The notes under the pieces were generated by a model. That model saw nothing but the letters and a program-made list of their open reading frames with translations. It did no database searches and was not told the DNA's origin. A DNA stretch of 6,359 bases from Nitrososphaerota archaeon. GTDB lineage: Archaea; Thermoproteota; Bathyarchaeia; Bathyarchaeales; Bathycorpusculaceae. The DNA lies in contig JAIRJY010000146.1 in assembly GCA_031260365.1 (NCBI GenBank), positions 1 to 6,359 on the forward strand. Reading direction: 5' to 3'. Shown here in pieces: positions 1 to 4,597 of the stretch (the stretch's first letter is position 1; every line of letters starts with the position of its first letter). Both the position numbers and the translations under genes were made by a program.

Positions 1-2
1 GT

Positions 3-68
3 AACTCTGCAACTAAACTTGTTAACGGAAAAATGGTTACAGCCAGAGGATATAACCTCATAAACTAA
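3..68 (+). CDS. Possible 3' end of an upstream gene (partial)
   Basis: The window opens inside a reading frame that runs from position 3 to a TAA at 66-68 and encodes 21 residues ending in TARGYNLIN. The mixture of residues looks like the tail of a secreted or structural protein, and a T-rich tract follows about 15 nt after the stop, as expected for an archaeal 3' end. A second frame starting at position 1 is also open to a TAA at 61-63, so the choice of frame is a judgement. No family can be named from so short a piece. Confidence 0.35.
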   Translation, partial: NSATKLVNGKMVTARGYNLIN

Positions 69-82
69 AATTATTTACCAAA

Positions 83-99
83 TTATTTTTTTACTTTTT
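83..99 (+). terminator. Oligo-T tract, likely archaeal terminator
   Basis: A run of seven T followed, two bases later, by five more T lies just after the presumed stop of the upstream gene and before the start of the hydrolase operon. Archaeal RNA polymerase terminates on oligo-T tracts without needing a hairpin, and no hairpin is visible here. Confidence 0.35.
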
Positions 100-148
100 A
101 GAGCGTTAGTGTTGTAAATTTAGTTTCTACAGGTACTCTACAGTAACA

Positions 149-156
149 TTTTATAG
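149..156 (+). promoter_or_regulatory. Candidate TATA box of the hydrolase/DUF3006 operon
   Basis: TTTATAGG lies about 70 nt upstream of the ATG at 221. An archaeal TATA box at this place would start transcription near 177-181 and leave a leader of roughly 40 nt. The surrounding DNA is AT-rich, so chance matches are common and the call is weak. Confidence 0.25.
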
Positions 157-220
157 GCTGTCAAAATGTTAATAGGCTAATAATAATAGTTGTTGTTGAT
201 TATCGGATGGCTGGTTGTTT

Positions 221-1291
221 ATGGCAAAAAAGACAGGGTTATTTGTAATATTATCTATTGTTATTGTAGCGGTACTTGTTAGTAGTGTTGTTCTTAACGA
301 TTTTTCGGTAAGTACGTCGCCTGAAGATTTTGTGCCAGATGGTACTACTACTTCTAGTACGTTACAAGTTGTTTTTTTTGATGTAGGTCAGGCAGATTGT
401 ATTCTTTTACAAACCGATAGCCATAATATGTTGATAGATGCTGGAAATTTGGGTCAGGATAAACTGGTCCTTAATTATCTGGCTGAATATGGTGTAACGG
501 ATTTGGATTATCTTGTGGCTACACATCCGCATGCAGATCATATTGGTTCTATGCCGTCTGTTGTCAGGGCAATGAATAGCGTGGGTACGGTAATAATGCC
601 CGATAAAACTCATACAACAAAAAATTATGAAAATCTAATTAATGCAATAGACGAAAAAGGTGTACCTGTAACTATACCAAAAGCTGGTGACGTTTTTGAA
701 ATGGGTAATGCTGTAATAACCGTAATCGCACCAAATAGCGCTGTGTATAATGATCTCAATGATTACTCTGTTGTGTTGCGTGTTGATTTTGGTAATACAG
801 TTTTCTTGTTTACAGGTGACGCAGACACAAAATCAGAGAATGAACAGTTAGCAAATGGTTTATCTCTTAAAGCAGATGTACTTAAAGTGGGTCATCATGG
901 ATCACGGACAAGTAGTATCCAGAAATATTTGGATGCTGTTGCTCCAAGTTACGCAGTGATATTTTGTGGCGCAGATAACACATATGGACACCCACACAAG
1001 GAATCGTGGACACGACTGATCGGTACGGGTGCTACAATTTATAGAACTGACGAAAACGGAACAATAGTTTTCGTGACAGATGGCGAAACAATATCTGTAT
1101 CAGTTGAAAATGGCGTGGGATCTACACCGGCTGAAACAGTGTCGTTATCGTATATCGGTAATAACAATCGTCAAATATTTCATTTATCCACATGTTCATC
1201 TTTACCTCAAGAACAAAATAAAGTGTACTTTAACTCACGGCAAGAAGCAATAGATGCTGGTTATACATCTTGCAATACGTGTAAGCCATGA
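221..1291 (+). CDS. Membrane-anchored ComEC/Rec2-type MBL-fold hydrolase with C-terminal Ada-like Zn domain
   Basis: This 356-residue protein belongs to the metallo-beta-lactamase fold family related to the C-terminal domain of ComEC/Rec2. Residues 7-25 form one hydrophobic segment after a short basic N-terminus, so the rest is probably outside the cell. The hydrolase domain starts with FFDVGQAD (52-59), carries the metal site HPHADH (102-107), TGDAD (198-202), GHHGS (224-228) and GHPHK (256-260). The last 47 residues resemble the Ada/Me-Ada-like Zn-binding module, with H321, C325, C351 and C354 as likely ligands and the typical YFNSR (336-340) and CNTCKP ending. I chose ATG at 221; a TTG two codons upstream is also in frame, and GGATGG at 205-210 is only a modest ribosome site. 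The gene overlaps the DUF3006 gene by 4 nt, a common partnership for this family. Substrate is unknown: a phosphodiester, possibly nucleic acid, is the family-based guess. It lacks the ComEC channel, so it is not a complete DNA-uptake protein. Confidence 0.88.
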   Translation: MAKKTGLFVILSIVIVAVLVSSVVLNDFSVSTSPEDFVPDGTTTSSTLQVVFFDVGQADCILLQTDSHNMLIDAGNLGQDKLVLNYLAEYGVTDLDYLVATHPHADHIGSMPSVVRAMNSVGTVIMPDKTHTTKNYENLINAIDEKGVPVTIPKAGDVFEMGNAVITVIAPNSAVYNDLNDYSVVLRVDFGNTVFLFTGDADTKSENEQLANGLSLKADVLKVGHHGSRTSSIQKYLDAVAPSYAVIFCGADNTYGHPHKESWTRLIGTGATIYRTDENGTIVFVTDGETISVSVENGVGSTPAETVSLSYIGNNNRQIFHLSTCSSLPQEQNKVYFNSRQEAIDAGYTSCNTCKP

Positions 1292-1521
1292 TAATTGTTG
1301 ACAGAATAGAAAACGCAATAGCAGTATGCGAAATTAACGGTAAAATGATGAAAGATATACCGCTATCCAAAATCAGTGACGGCGTTCGTGAGGGGGATGT
1401 CTTGCTGGATAATAGCGGTGATGGCTCTTTTTACATAGTTGATGTTGAAAAGACAAAACAGAGAAGAGATTACATAACAGAACGTTTTGAACGTTTGAAG
1501 GCAAAAAATAACATTAAATAA
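1288..1521 (+). CDS. DUF3006 family small protein
   Basis: A 77-residue protein matching the DUF3006 pattern: an N-terminal IIVDRIENAIAVCE strand pair, a central IPLSKISDGVREGDVL segment (25-40), and a basic, helical C-terminus rich in K, R and E. The function of the family is not established; it is repeatedly found next to secreted or membrane-anchored ComEC-type MBL hydrolases in bacteria and archaea. Here the ATG lies inside the stop of the hydrolase gene (ATGA overlap), which implies translational coupling and production in a fixed ratio. There is no signal peptide or membrane segment, so it should be cytoplasmic although its partner's catalytic domain is predicted outside. It is a typical full-length member. 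Confidence 0.82.
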   Translation: MIIVDRIENAIAVCEINGKMMKDIPLSKISDGVREGDVLLDNSGDGSFYIVDVEKTKQRRDYITERFERLKAKNNIK

Positions 1522-1563
1522 AACTTTTAAAATAGCCTTTGTTTCTATGATGTGTCTTACGTG

Positions 1564-1590
1564 TCTTTTGTTATTTGTTTTTGTTGTTAG
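1564..1590 (+). terminator. T-rich tract downstream of the hydrolase/DUF3006 operon
   Basis: About 45 nt after the DUF3006 stop the plus strand becomes strongly T-rich, with runs of four and five T broken by single G or A. There is no hairpin. This fits archaeal oligo-T termination and separates the operon from the HMG-CoA reductase unit. Confidence 0.3.
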
Positions 1591-1591
1591 T

Positions 1592-1629
1592 AACTTACTT
1601 TTTAATCATAAAGGTTAAAAGTGTAAGTT
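1592..1629 (+). promoter_or_regulatory. Candidate HMGR promoter region bracketed by an inverted repeat
   Basis: AACTTAC (1592-1598) and its exact reverse complement GTAAGTT (1623-1629) flank 24 nt of AT-rich sequence. That sequence includes two possible TATA-like elements, TTTTTAATCA (about 1599-1608) and GTTAAAA (about 1614-1620). A TATA box at the latter would put the transcript start near 1643 and leave a short leader before the ATG at 1665. The repeat could be an operator, but a 7-bp match in AT-rich DNA may be chance. Confidence 0.25.
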
Positions 1630-1664
1630 GGGTCTTGCAATTTAATCTTTGGATATGTGTTAAT

Positions 1665-2936
1665 ATGGTTAAGTCTTCTGTTATTTCTGGGTTCTACAAG
1701 CTTTCCCCTAAGGAACGTCTTGCGATTGTAAAAGATTTTGCTGGTCTAACTGATGACGAAGCTCGGCTTATTGGACAAACTTGTGCATTGCCAATTGATG
1801 TAGCTGATCACATAGTTGAAAACGTGATAGGTGTTTTTCCTGAACCTTTAGGTATTGGTACAAATTTTCTGATAAATGGGGTAGACTATTTGATTCCAAT
1901 GGCAACTGAGGAACCAAGTGTTATTGCTGCTGCTAGTAATGCCGCAAAAATGGTTCGTGAAGGCGGCGGGTTTCATACAAGTAGTACGGCACCTATAATG
2001 ATTGGTCAAATACAAGTTGTCAAGCTAGCAAATGTACATGAAGCTAAAGACAAAGTCTTAGCTGCCAAAGTTGACCTTTTAAAGAAAGCTAATGATCAAG
2101 ATCCTATTCTTAATCAGTATGGCGGAGGCGCAAAAGATGTTGGCGCAAGAATAATAGACACCACCATGGGATTGATGCTTATTGTTGAATTGTATGTCGA
2201 TTGTAGGGATGCTATGGGTGCTAATGCGGTTAATACTATGGCTGAAGCTTGCGCTCCTCTAATTGAGCAAATTACTGGTGGACAAGTTTATCTTAGAATT
2301 CTCACTAATCTCGCAACTAAACGTCTTGTACAGGCAACATGTACTATTCCTAAAGAAGCTGTTGGAGGCGAAGAAGTTGTTGAAGGTATTGCTTATGCGT
2401 CAGCTTTTGCAGCTGCAGATCCTTATCGTGCTGCAACACACAACAAAGGTGCTCTTAACGGTATAATAGCTACCGTTCTAGCTACCGGTAATGACCATCG
2501 TGCAATCGAAGCTGGTGCCCATGCATACGCTGCTTTAAATGGGCAATACACCTCATTTTCCAAATGGATAAAGGATTCTAACGGCGATTTAGTGGGTTCA
2601 ATAGAGTTGCCAATGGCTGTAGGGTTAATCGGTGGTGCAGTAAGATCACATCCAATTGCAAAAATCTGCATGAAAATCTTAGCTGTACGGTCTGCTACTG
2701 AATTCGGAGAAGTTTTAGCTGCTGTTGGCTTAGCTCAAAACCTTGCTGCATTACGTGCCCTCTCAAGCGAAGGCATTCAACGTGGTCACATGTCGTTACA
2801 TGCAAGAAATGTTGCAATTGCAGCTGGTACACCAACTGACCTTGTAGAAACAATTGCTGAACGCATAATCAAAGAAAAAGCTGTTAATGTAAACCGCGCT
2901 AAAGAAATACTTGATGAACTAATAAAAAAACCTTAA
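1665..2936 (+). CDS. Hydroxymethylglutaryl-CoA reductase, class II type
   Basis: HMG-CoA reductase reduces HMG-CoA to mevalonate with NAD(P)H, the committed step of isoprenoid synthesis and hence of archaeal ether lipids. From the ATG at 1665 the protein has 423 residues, close to the class II norm (about 428 in Pseudomonas mevalonii). The family start ISGFYKLSPKERL lies at residues 7-19. Visible motifs are TEEPSV with the catalytic Glu (E82/E83), DAMGAN (182-187) in the cofactor region, HNKG with catalytic K261, GND with catalytic D277, and GHM with catalytic H375; all appear intact. The frame is open 30 codons further upstream, but those residues are hydrophobic, unrelated to the family and read across the likely promoter, so I reject that start. 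There is no clear Shine-Dalgarno. It lacks the class I membrane domain and is cytosolic. Class II enzymes occur in Archaeoglobales, Thermoplasmatales and some other archaea as well as bacteria; some bacterial ones work in mevalonate breakdown, but the archaeal setting favours biosynthesis. The DUF5615 gene follows after 23 nt. Confidence 0.95.
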   Translation: MVKSSVISGFYKLSPKERLAIVKDFAGLTDDEARLIGQTCALPIDVADHIVENVIGVFPEPLGIGTNFLINGVDYLIPMATEEPSVIAAASNAAKMVREGGGFHTSSTAPIMIGQIQVVKLANVHEAKDKVLAAKVDLLKKANDQDPILNQYGGGAKDVGARIIDTTMGLMLIVELYVDCRDAMGANAVNTMAEACAPLIEQITGGQVYLRILTNLATKRLVQATCTIPKEAVGGEEVVEGIAYASAFAAADPYRAATHNKGALNGIIATVLATGNDHRAIEAGAHAYAALNGQYTSFSKWIKDSNGDLVGSIELPMAVGLIGGAVRSHPIAKICMKILAVRSATEFGEVLAAVGLAQNLAALRALSSEGIQRGHMSLHARNVAIAAGTPTDLVETIAERIIKEKAVNVNRAKEILDELIKKP

Positions 2937-2948
2937 ACTCCTTTTTTT

Positions 2949-2952
2949 GAGG
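2949..2952 (+). promoter_or_regulatory. Ribosome binding site that fixes a TTG start
   Basis: GAGG at 2949-2952 lies 7 nt before the TTG at 2960. This spacing, together with the family's usual MKILLDE-like N-terminus, supports TTG as the real start of the DUF5615 gene. Confidence 0.5.
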
Positions 2953-2959
2953 AAATTTT

Positions 2960-3229
2960 TTGAAAATTTTACTTGACGAAATGTTTGCCGGCTTGAAAGA
3001 ACATTTCGAAGCCCTGGGCTATAGCGTAATAACTGCTCAAGAAGTTGGACTAAAAAGCGTCAAAGACCGCGAAATAGTAGAATACGCAAAAACACATGAT
3101 ATGCTGCTAATCACCCAAGACGCTAAACCTGCAGAAATTGCAGAACTAACTGGCGTTAAATGTGTGCTAGTTTCAAACGCGTTAATAGCAAAAGTGGTTG
3201 ACGAAAAAATCCGACAATTTTTTCCTTAA
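2960..3229 (+). CDS. DUF5615 family PIN-like protein
   Basis: An 89-residue protein of the DUF5615 (Mut7-C/PIN-like) type. It shows the family's acidic pattern: LLDE at 4-7 (D6, E7), a middle KDREIVEYA (35-43, D36) and LLITQD (49-54, D54), which together would form the metal site of a PIN-fold nuclease. A GYSVITAQEVGL stretch (20-31) matches the usual second strand and helix. Length is normal for the family. Many relatives sit beside a DUF433 gene and are treated as toxin-antitoxin pairs, but no such partner is present: the upstream gene is HMG-CoA reductase, 23 nt away and co-directional, and the downstream gene is convergent. The TTG start is supported by an upstream GAGG. RNase activity is expected from the fold but not shown; a housekeeping or regulatory RNA-processing role is equally possible. 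Confidence 0.85.
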   Translation: MKILLDEMFAGLKEHFEALGYSVITAQEVGLKSVKDREIVEYAKTHDMLLITQDAKPAEIAELTGVKCVLVSNALIAKVVDEKIRQFFP

Positions 3230-3265
3230 CCTAAAATAAACTCGATTTTTATCAAATCAGTTTTT

Positions 3266-3290
3266 GTTGTTCTTCTCTCAAAAGAGCAAC
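3266..3290. terminator. Hairpin between convergent genes
   Basis: GTTGTTCTT (3266-3274) pairs with AAGAGCAAC (3282-3290) over 9 bp with one T-G pair, around a 7-nt loop. It sits between the convergent DUF5615 and Kelch stops. On the plus strand it is followed by a T-rich but interrupted TGTTTGTT; on the minus strand it is followed by A-rich sequence. It could be a weak shared 3' end or an RNA-stability structure. Confidence 0.35.
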
Positions 3291-3304
3291 TGTTTGTTAG
3301 AGTG

Positions 3305-4264
3305 TTAACCGATATCTCCCCTTCTTATCTTCCGTAAACCTTCTTTTTTTGTTTTTGAATAGACAAATAAGGTTGTTATAACAATTCCACTTGTGATAAC
3401 TGCTGCAATTGTGAAGACATACTTAAAGGAAAATTTAGATGTATTAGACGGCTCATTTGTAACATTTAGAGTTTCCGTAATAATAGGCGGCGTAACAGGT
3501 GGTATAGTGCCATTGTAATCTTTTGGTATATATTGTTCATTAATGGACAAGAGGTCGTATTCCCAAGCGTCTTTTCCGCCTATTACATATAAAATGTCAT
3601 TAACAACTGCGATGCCAAACTGGTCTCGATATGTAGGCATATTTTTGATAGATGACCAGATGTCATCTATTGGATCATGAACCCAATTTGACAAAACTGG
3701 CTGTCCCGGACCGTCGCCTAATCCAAAAACATAAACTTTCTTAGGTGCATAAACACCTGTTGTCATACAACCCGTTGTAGTTAGTGTTGTTTTTCTATAT
3801 ACCTCTGGAAGGTTTTTTCCTTCATTCCACACATTAGTTATTGTATCATAATTCATAACTTTCCCTTTAGACATCAAAAAAGCATATTGATATTTGAAAT
3901 AAACACTTATTTTATTATCTATTGCAACAGAAAAGACATCATAAATTTCGGCATATTCAATAATATCTTCTGGATGAGGTGTGCTGGTTTTTTGAATCCA
4001 ATCGTCCGTAAGAGGATTATACATAAATAGATCACGTCCAGATATGACGAAAAGTTTTCCATCTACAAAATGAGCTTGAATACCAAGACCATTAAATGGA
4101 CCATCTTTTTTAACACTCCAACTATCCGTAGCAATATCATAAACCTCAAGCACATTATATACTATGTATATTTCTTCTGTGTGATCAAGAAATTCGCCAC
4201 CTATACAGTATATTTTTACTGTATGAGCGAAACAGGTGTTTTTTGACTGCGCCAAACGCGGCAA
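3305..4264 (-). CDS. Kelch-repeat membrane-anchored surface protein, 5'-truncated
   Basis: Open frame of 319 residues with about five Kelch-type blades: KIYCIGG to YDIATDSW (17-49), KLFVISG to YNPLTDDW (70-89), a degenerate one ending NYDTITNVW (138-146), KVYVFGLGDG to DPIDDIW (177-203), and LYVIGGKDAWEYD (225-237). A Pro/Thr-rich linker (about 253-275) leads to one membrane segment (280-302) and a basic tail, so the propeller faces outside. Such anchored Kelch proteins are common in Bathyarchaeia and related archaea; ligands are unknown and adhesion or polymer binding is a guess. The 5' end is abnormal. There is no signal peptide, the first blade is incomplete, and the only start is TTG in a frame that stays open to about 4369. 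Residues 1-10 come from sequence resembling the bacterial-like segment to the right. I read this as a gene cut by the junction, not an intact gene; the true residual coding part probably ends near 4215-4240. Confidence 0.8.
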   Translation of the reverse strand: MPRLAQSKNTCFAHTVKIYCIGGEFLDHTEEIYIVYNVLEVYDIATDSWSVKKDGPFNGLGIQAHFVDGKLFVISGRDLFMYNPLTDDWIQKTSTPHPEDIIEYAEIYDVFSVAIDNKISVYFKYQYAFLMSKGKVMNYDTITNVWNEGKNLPEVYRKTTLTTTGCMTTGVYAPKKVYVFGLGDGPGQPVLSNWVHDPIDDIWSSIKNMPTYRDQFGIAVVNDILYVIGGKDAWEYDLLSINEQYIPKDYNGTIPPVTPPIITETLNVTNEPSNTSKFSFKYVFTIAAVITSGIVITTLFVYSKTKKEGLRKIRRGDIG

Positions 4265-4317
4265 TGCTTTCTCGATATTACCAAAACACGCAAATCGAAA
4301 TCTATATCGGAGTGTAA
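4255..4317 (+). pseudogene. Possible 3' end of a truncated plus-strand gene
   Basis: Just right of the apparent junction one plus-strand frame reads NAAMLSRYYQNTQIEIYIGV and stops with TAA at 4315-4317, inside the arm and loop of the first terminator hairpin. A terminator needs an incoming transcript, and this frame would supply the end of its coding region, now lacking its body. The left limit is arbitrary. The piece is too short to assign to a family and could be chance. Confidence 0.25.
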
Positions 4318-4340
4318 CAAAAATGACGCTCCGCCTTTTT
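4308..4340 (+). terminator. Intrinsic terminator 1 (bacterial type)
   Basis: CGGAGTGT (4308-4315) pairs with ACGCTCCG (4326-4333) over 8 bp with one T-G pair and a 10-nt loop. CC and then five T (4336-4340) follow. This is a textbook Rho-independent terminator for a plus-strand transcript arriving from the left, yet no complete plus-strand gene lies there. Confidence 0.7.
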
Positions 4341-4351
4341 ATAAAAATATC

Positions 4352-4392
4352 CGTCTCTGCTGTGGGTGTTCACCATAGGCAGAGGCGTTTTT
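4352..4392 (+). terminator. Intrinsic terminator 2, possibly bidirectional
   Basis: CGTCTCTGC (4352-4360) pairs with GCAGAGGCG (4379-4387) over 9 bp with one T-G pair. The arms are extended inward by five more pairs around a 7-nt loop with one bulged G. Five T follow at 4388-4392. On the minus strand the same stem is followed within a few bases by five T (4347-4343), so it could stop transcription in both directions. It lies 12 nt after terminator 1. Confidence 0.7.
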
Positions 4393-4500
4393 GTGTCGTG
4401 CGAAAATCGGGTCGGAACATTCCGCGCCGTCGGACTTTTCTAAAAAGGTACAACCCAGTTAATTTTTACTTTTTTGTTAATAACGCTCTAAAAATAAGAA

Positions 4501-4531
4501 GGGCGCACTTATACAATTACTGCGTAATTGT
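4501..4531 (-). other. oriT: Candidate origin of transfer (oriT), MobQ/RSF1010 type
   Basis: On the minus strand a perfect inverted repeat, ACAATTAC-GCA-GTAATTGT (4531-4513), is followed one base later by TAAGTGCGCCC (4511-4501) and then T. The 12-nt core TAAGTGCGCCCT equals the nic region I know for RSF1010 and for several Gram-positive MobQ plasmids, where cleavage falls between TAAGTGCG and CCCT. By analogy nicking would occur between 4504 and 4503. The order, repeat arm then nic core, is also that of RSF1010. It lies about 65-95 nt upstream of a MobA/MobL relaxase start, the usual place. Transfer would lead leftward, so the relaxase gene would enter the recipient last. Confidence 0.82.
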
Positions 4532-4558
4532 TCATACGGACAAGCATTATCGCATAAT
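4528..4558 (+). promoter_or_regulatory. Weak candidate promoter of the relaxase gene
   Basis: TTGTTC (4528-4533) and CATAAT (4553-4558) could act as -35 and -10 elements, though the 19-nt spacer is long. The -35 overlaps the right arm of the oriT inverted repeat. The -10 lies in a small inverted repeat, ATTAT-CGC-ATAAT (4546-4558). Such overlap would let relaxase binding repress its own gene, as known for other mobilization systems; here it is inference. Confidence 0.25.
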
Positions 4559-4580
4559 CTGTAGCAAAGGCATTGTTGCA

Positions 4581-4587
4581 GAGGGGG
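4581..4587 (+). promoter_or_regulatory. Strong Shine-Dalgarno of the relaxase gene
   Basis: GAGGGGG ends 10 nt before the GTG start at 4598. It fixes that start and is a far stronger, more bacterial ribosome site than any in the left part of the window. Confidence 0.65.
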
Positions 4588-4597
4588 CGCGTTAGTA

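Larger units (their letters stand above)
4318..4597. other. Gene-free mobilization control region
   Basis: The stretch between the broken Kelch gene and the relaxase holds terminators, the oriT and the relaxase control signals, and I see no gene in it. A plus-strand open frame of 119 codons crosses it (4236-4595) but runs through both terminators and the oriT, has an implausible basic composition and is not credible as a protein. Within it CGGAA-CA-TTCCG (4413-4424) is a further short perfect inverted repeat in a GC-rich patch, of unknown role. Confidence 0.5.

Noticed and set aside
95..108. TTTTTAGAGCGTTA at 95-108 recurs inverted at 4481-4494, suggesting element ends
   Set aside because: A 14-nt match in AT-rich DNA over this window length is not far from chance. 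The two sites lie in the archaeal-like and bacterial-like parts with no other shared sequence around them.
1575..1664. Thirty extra N-terminal codons in frame with HMG-CoA reductase
   Set aside because: The family N-terminus begins at the ATG at 1665, and the upstream residues are a hydrophobic run encoded by the T-rich tract and promoter region. A signal or membrane segment would be unexpected for a class II enzyme.
2949..3229. DUF5615 as half of a toxin-antitoxin pair
   Set aside because: No DUF433 or other small partner gene is adjacent on either side, so the pair cannot be claimed from this window.
4236..4595. 119-codon open frame on the plus strand
   Set aside because: It crosses both terminator hairpins and the oriT and has an odd Arg/Phe/His-rich composition. 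It is best explained as a chance frame.
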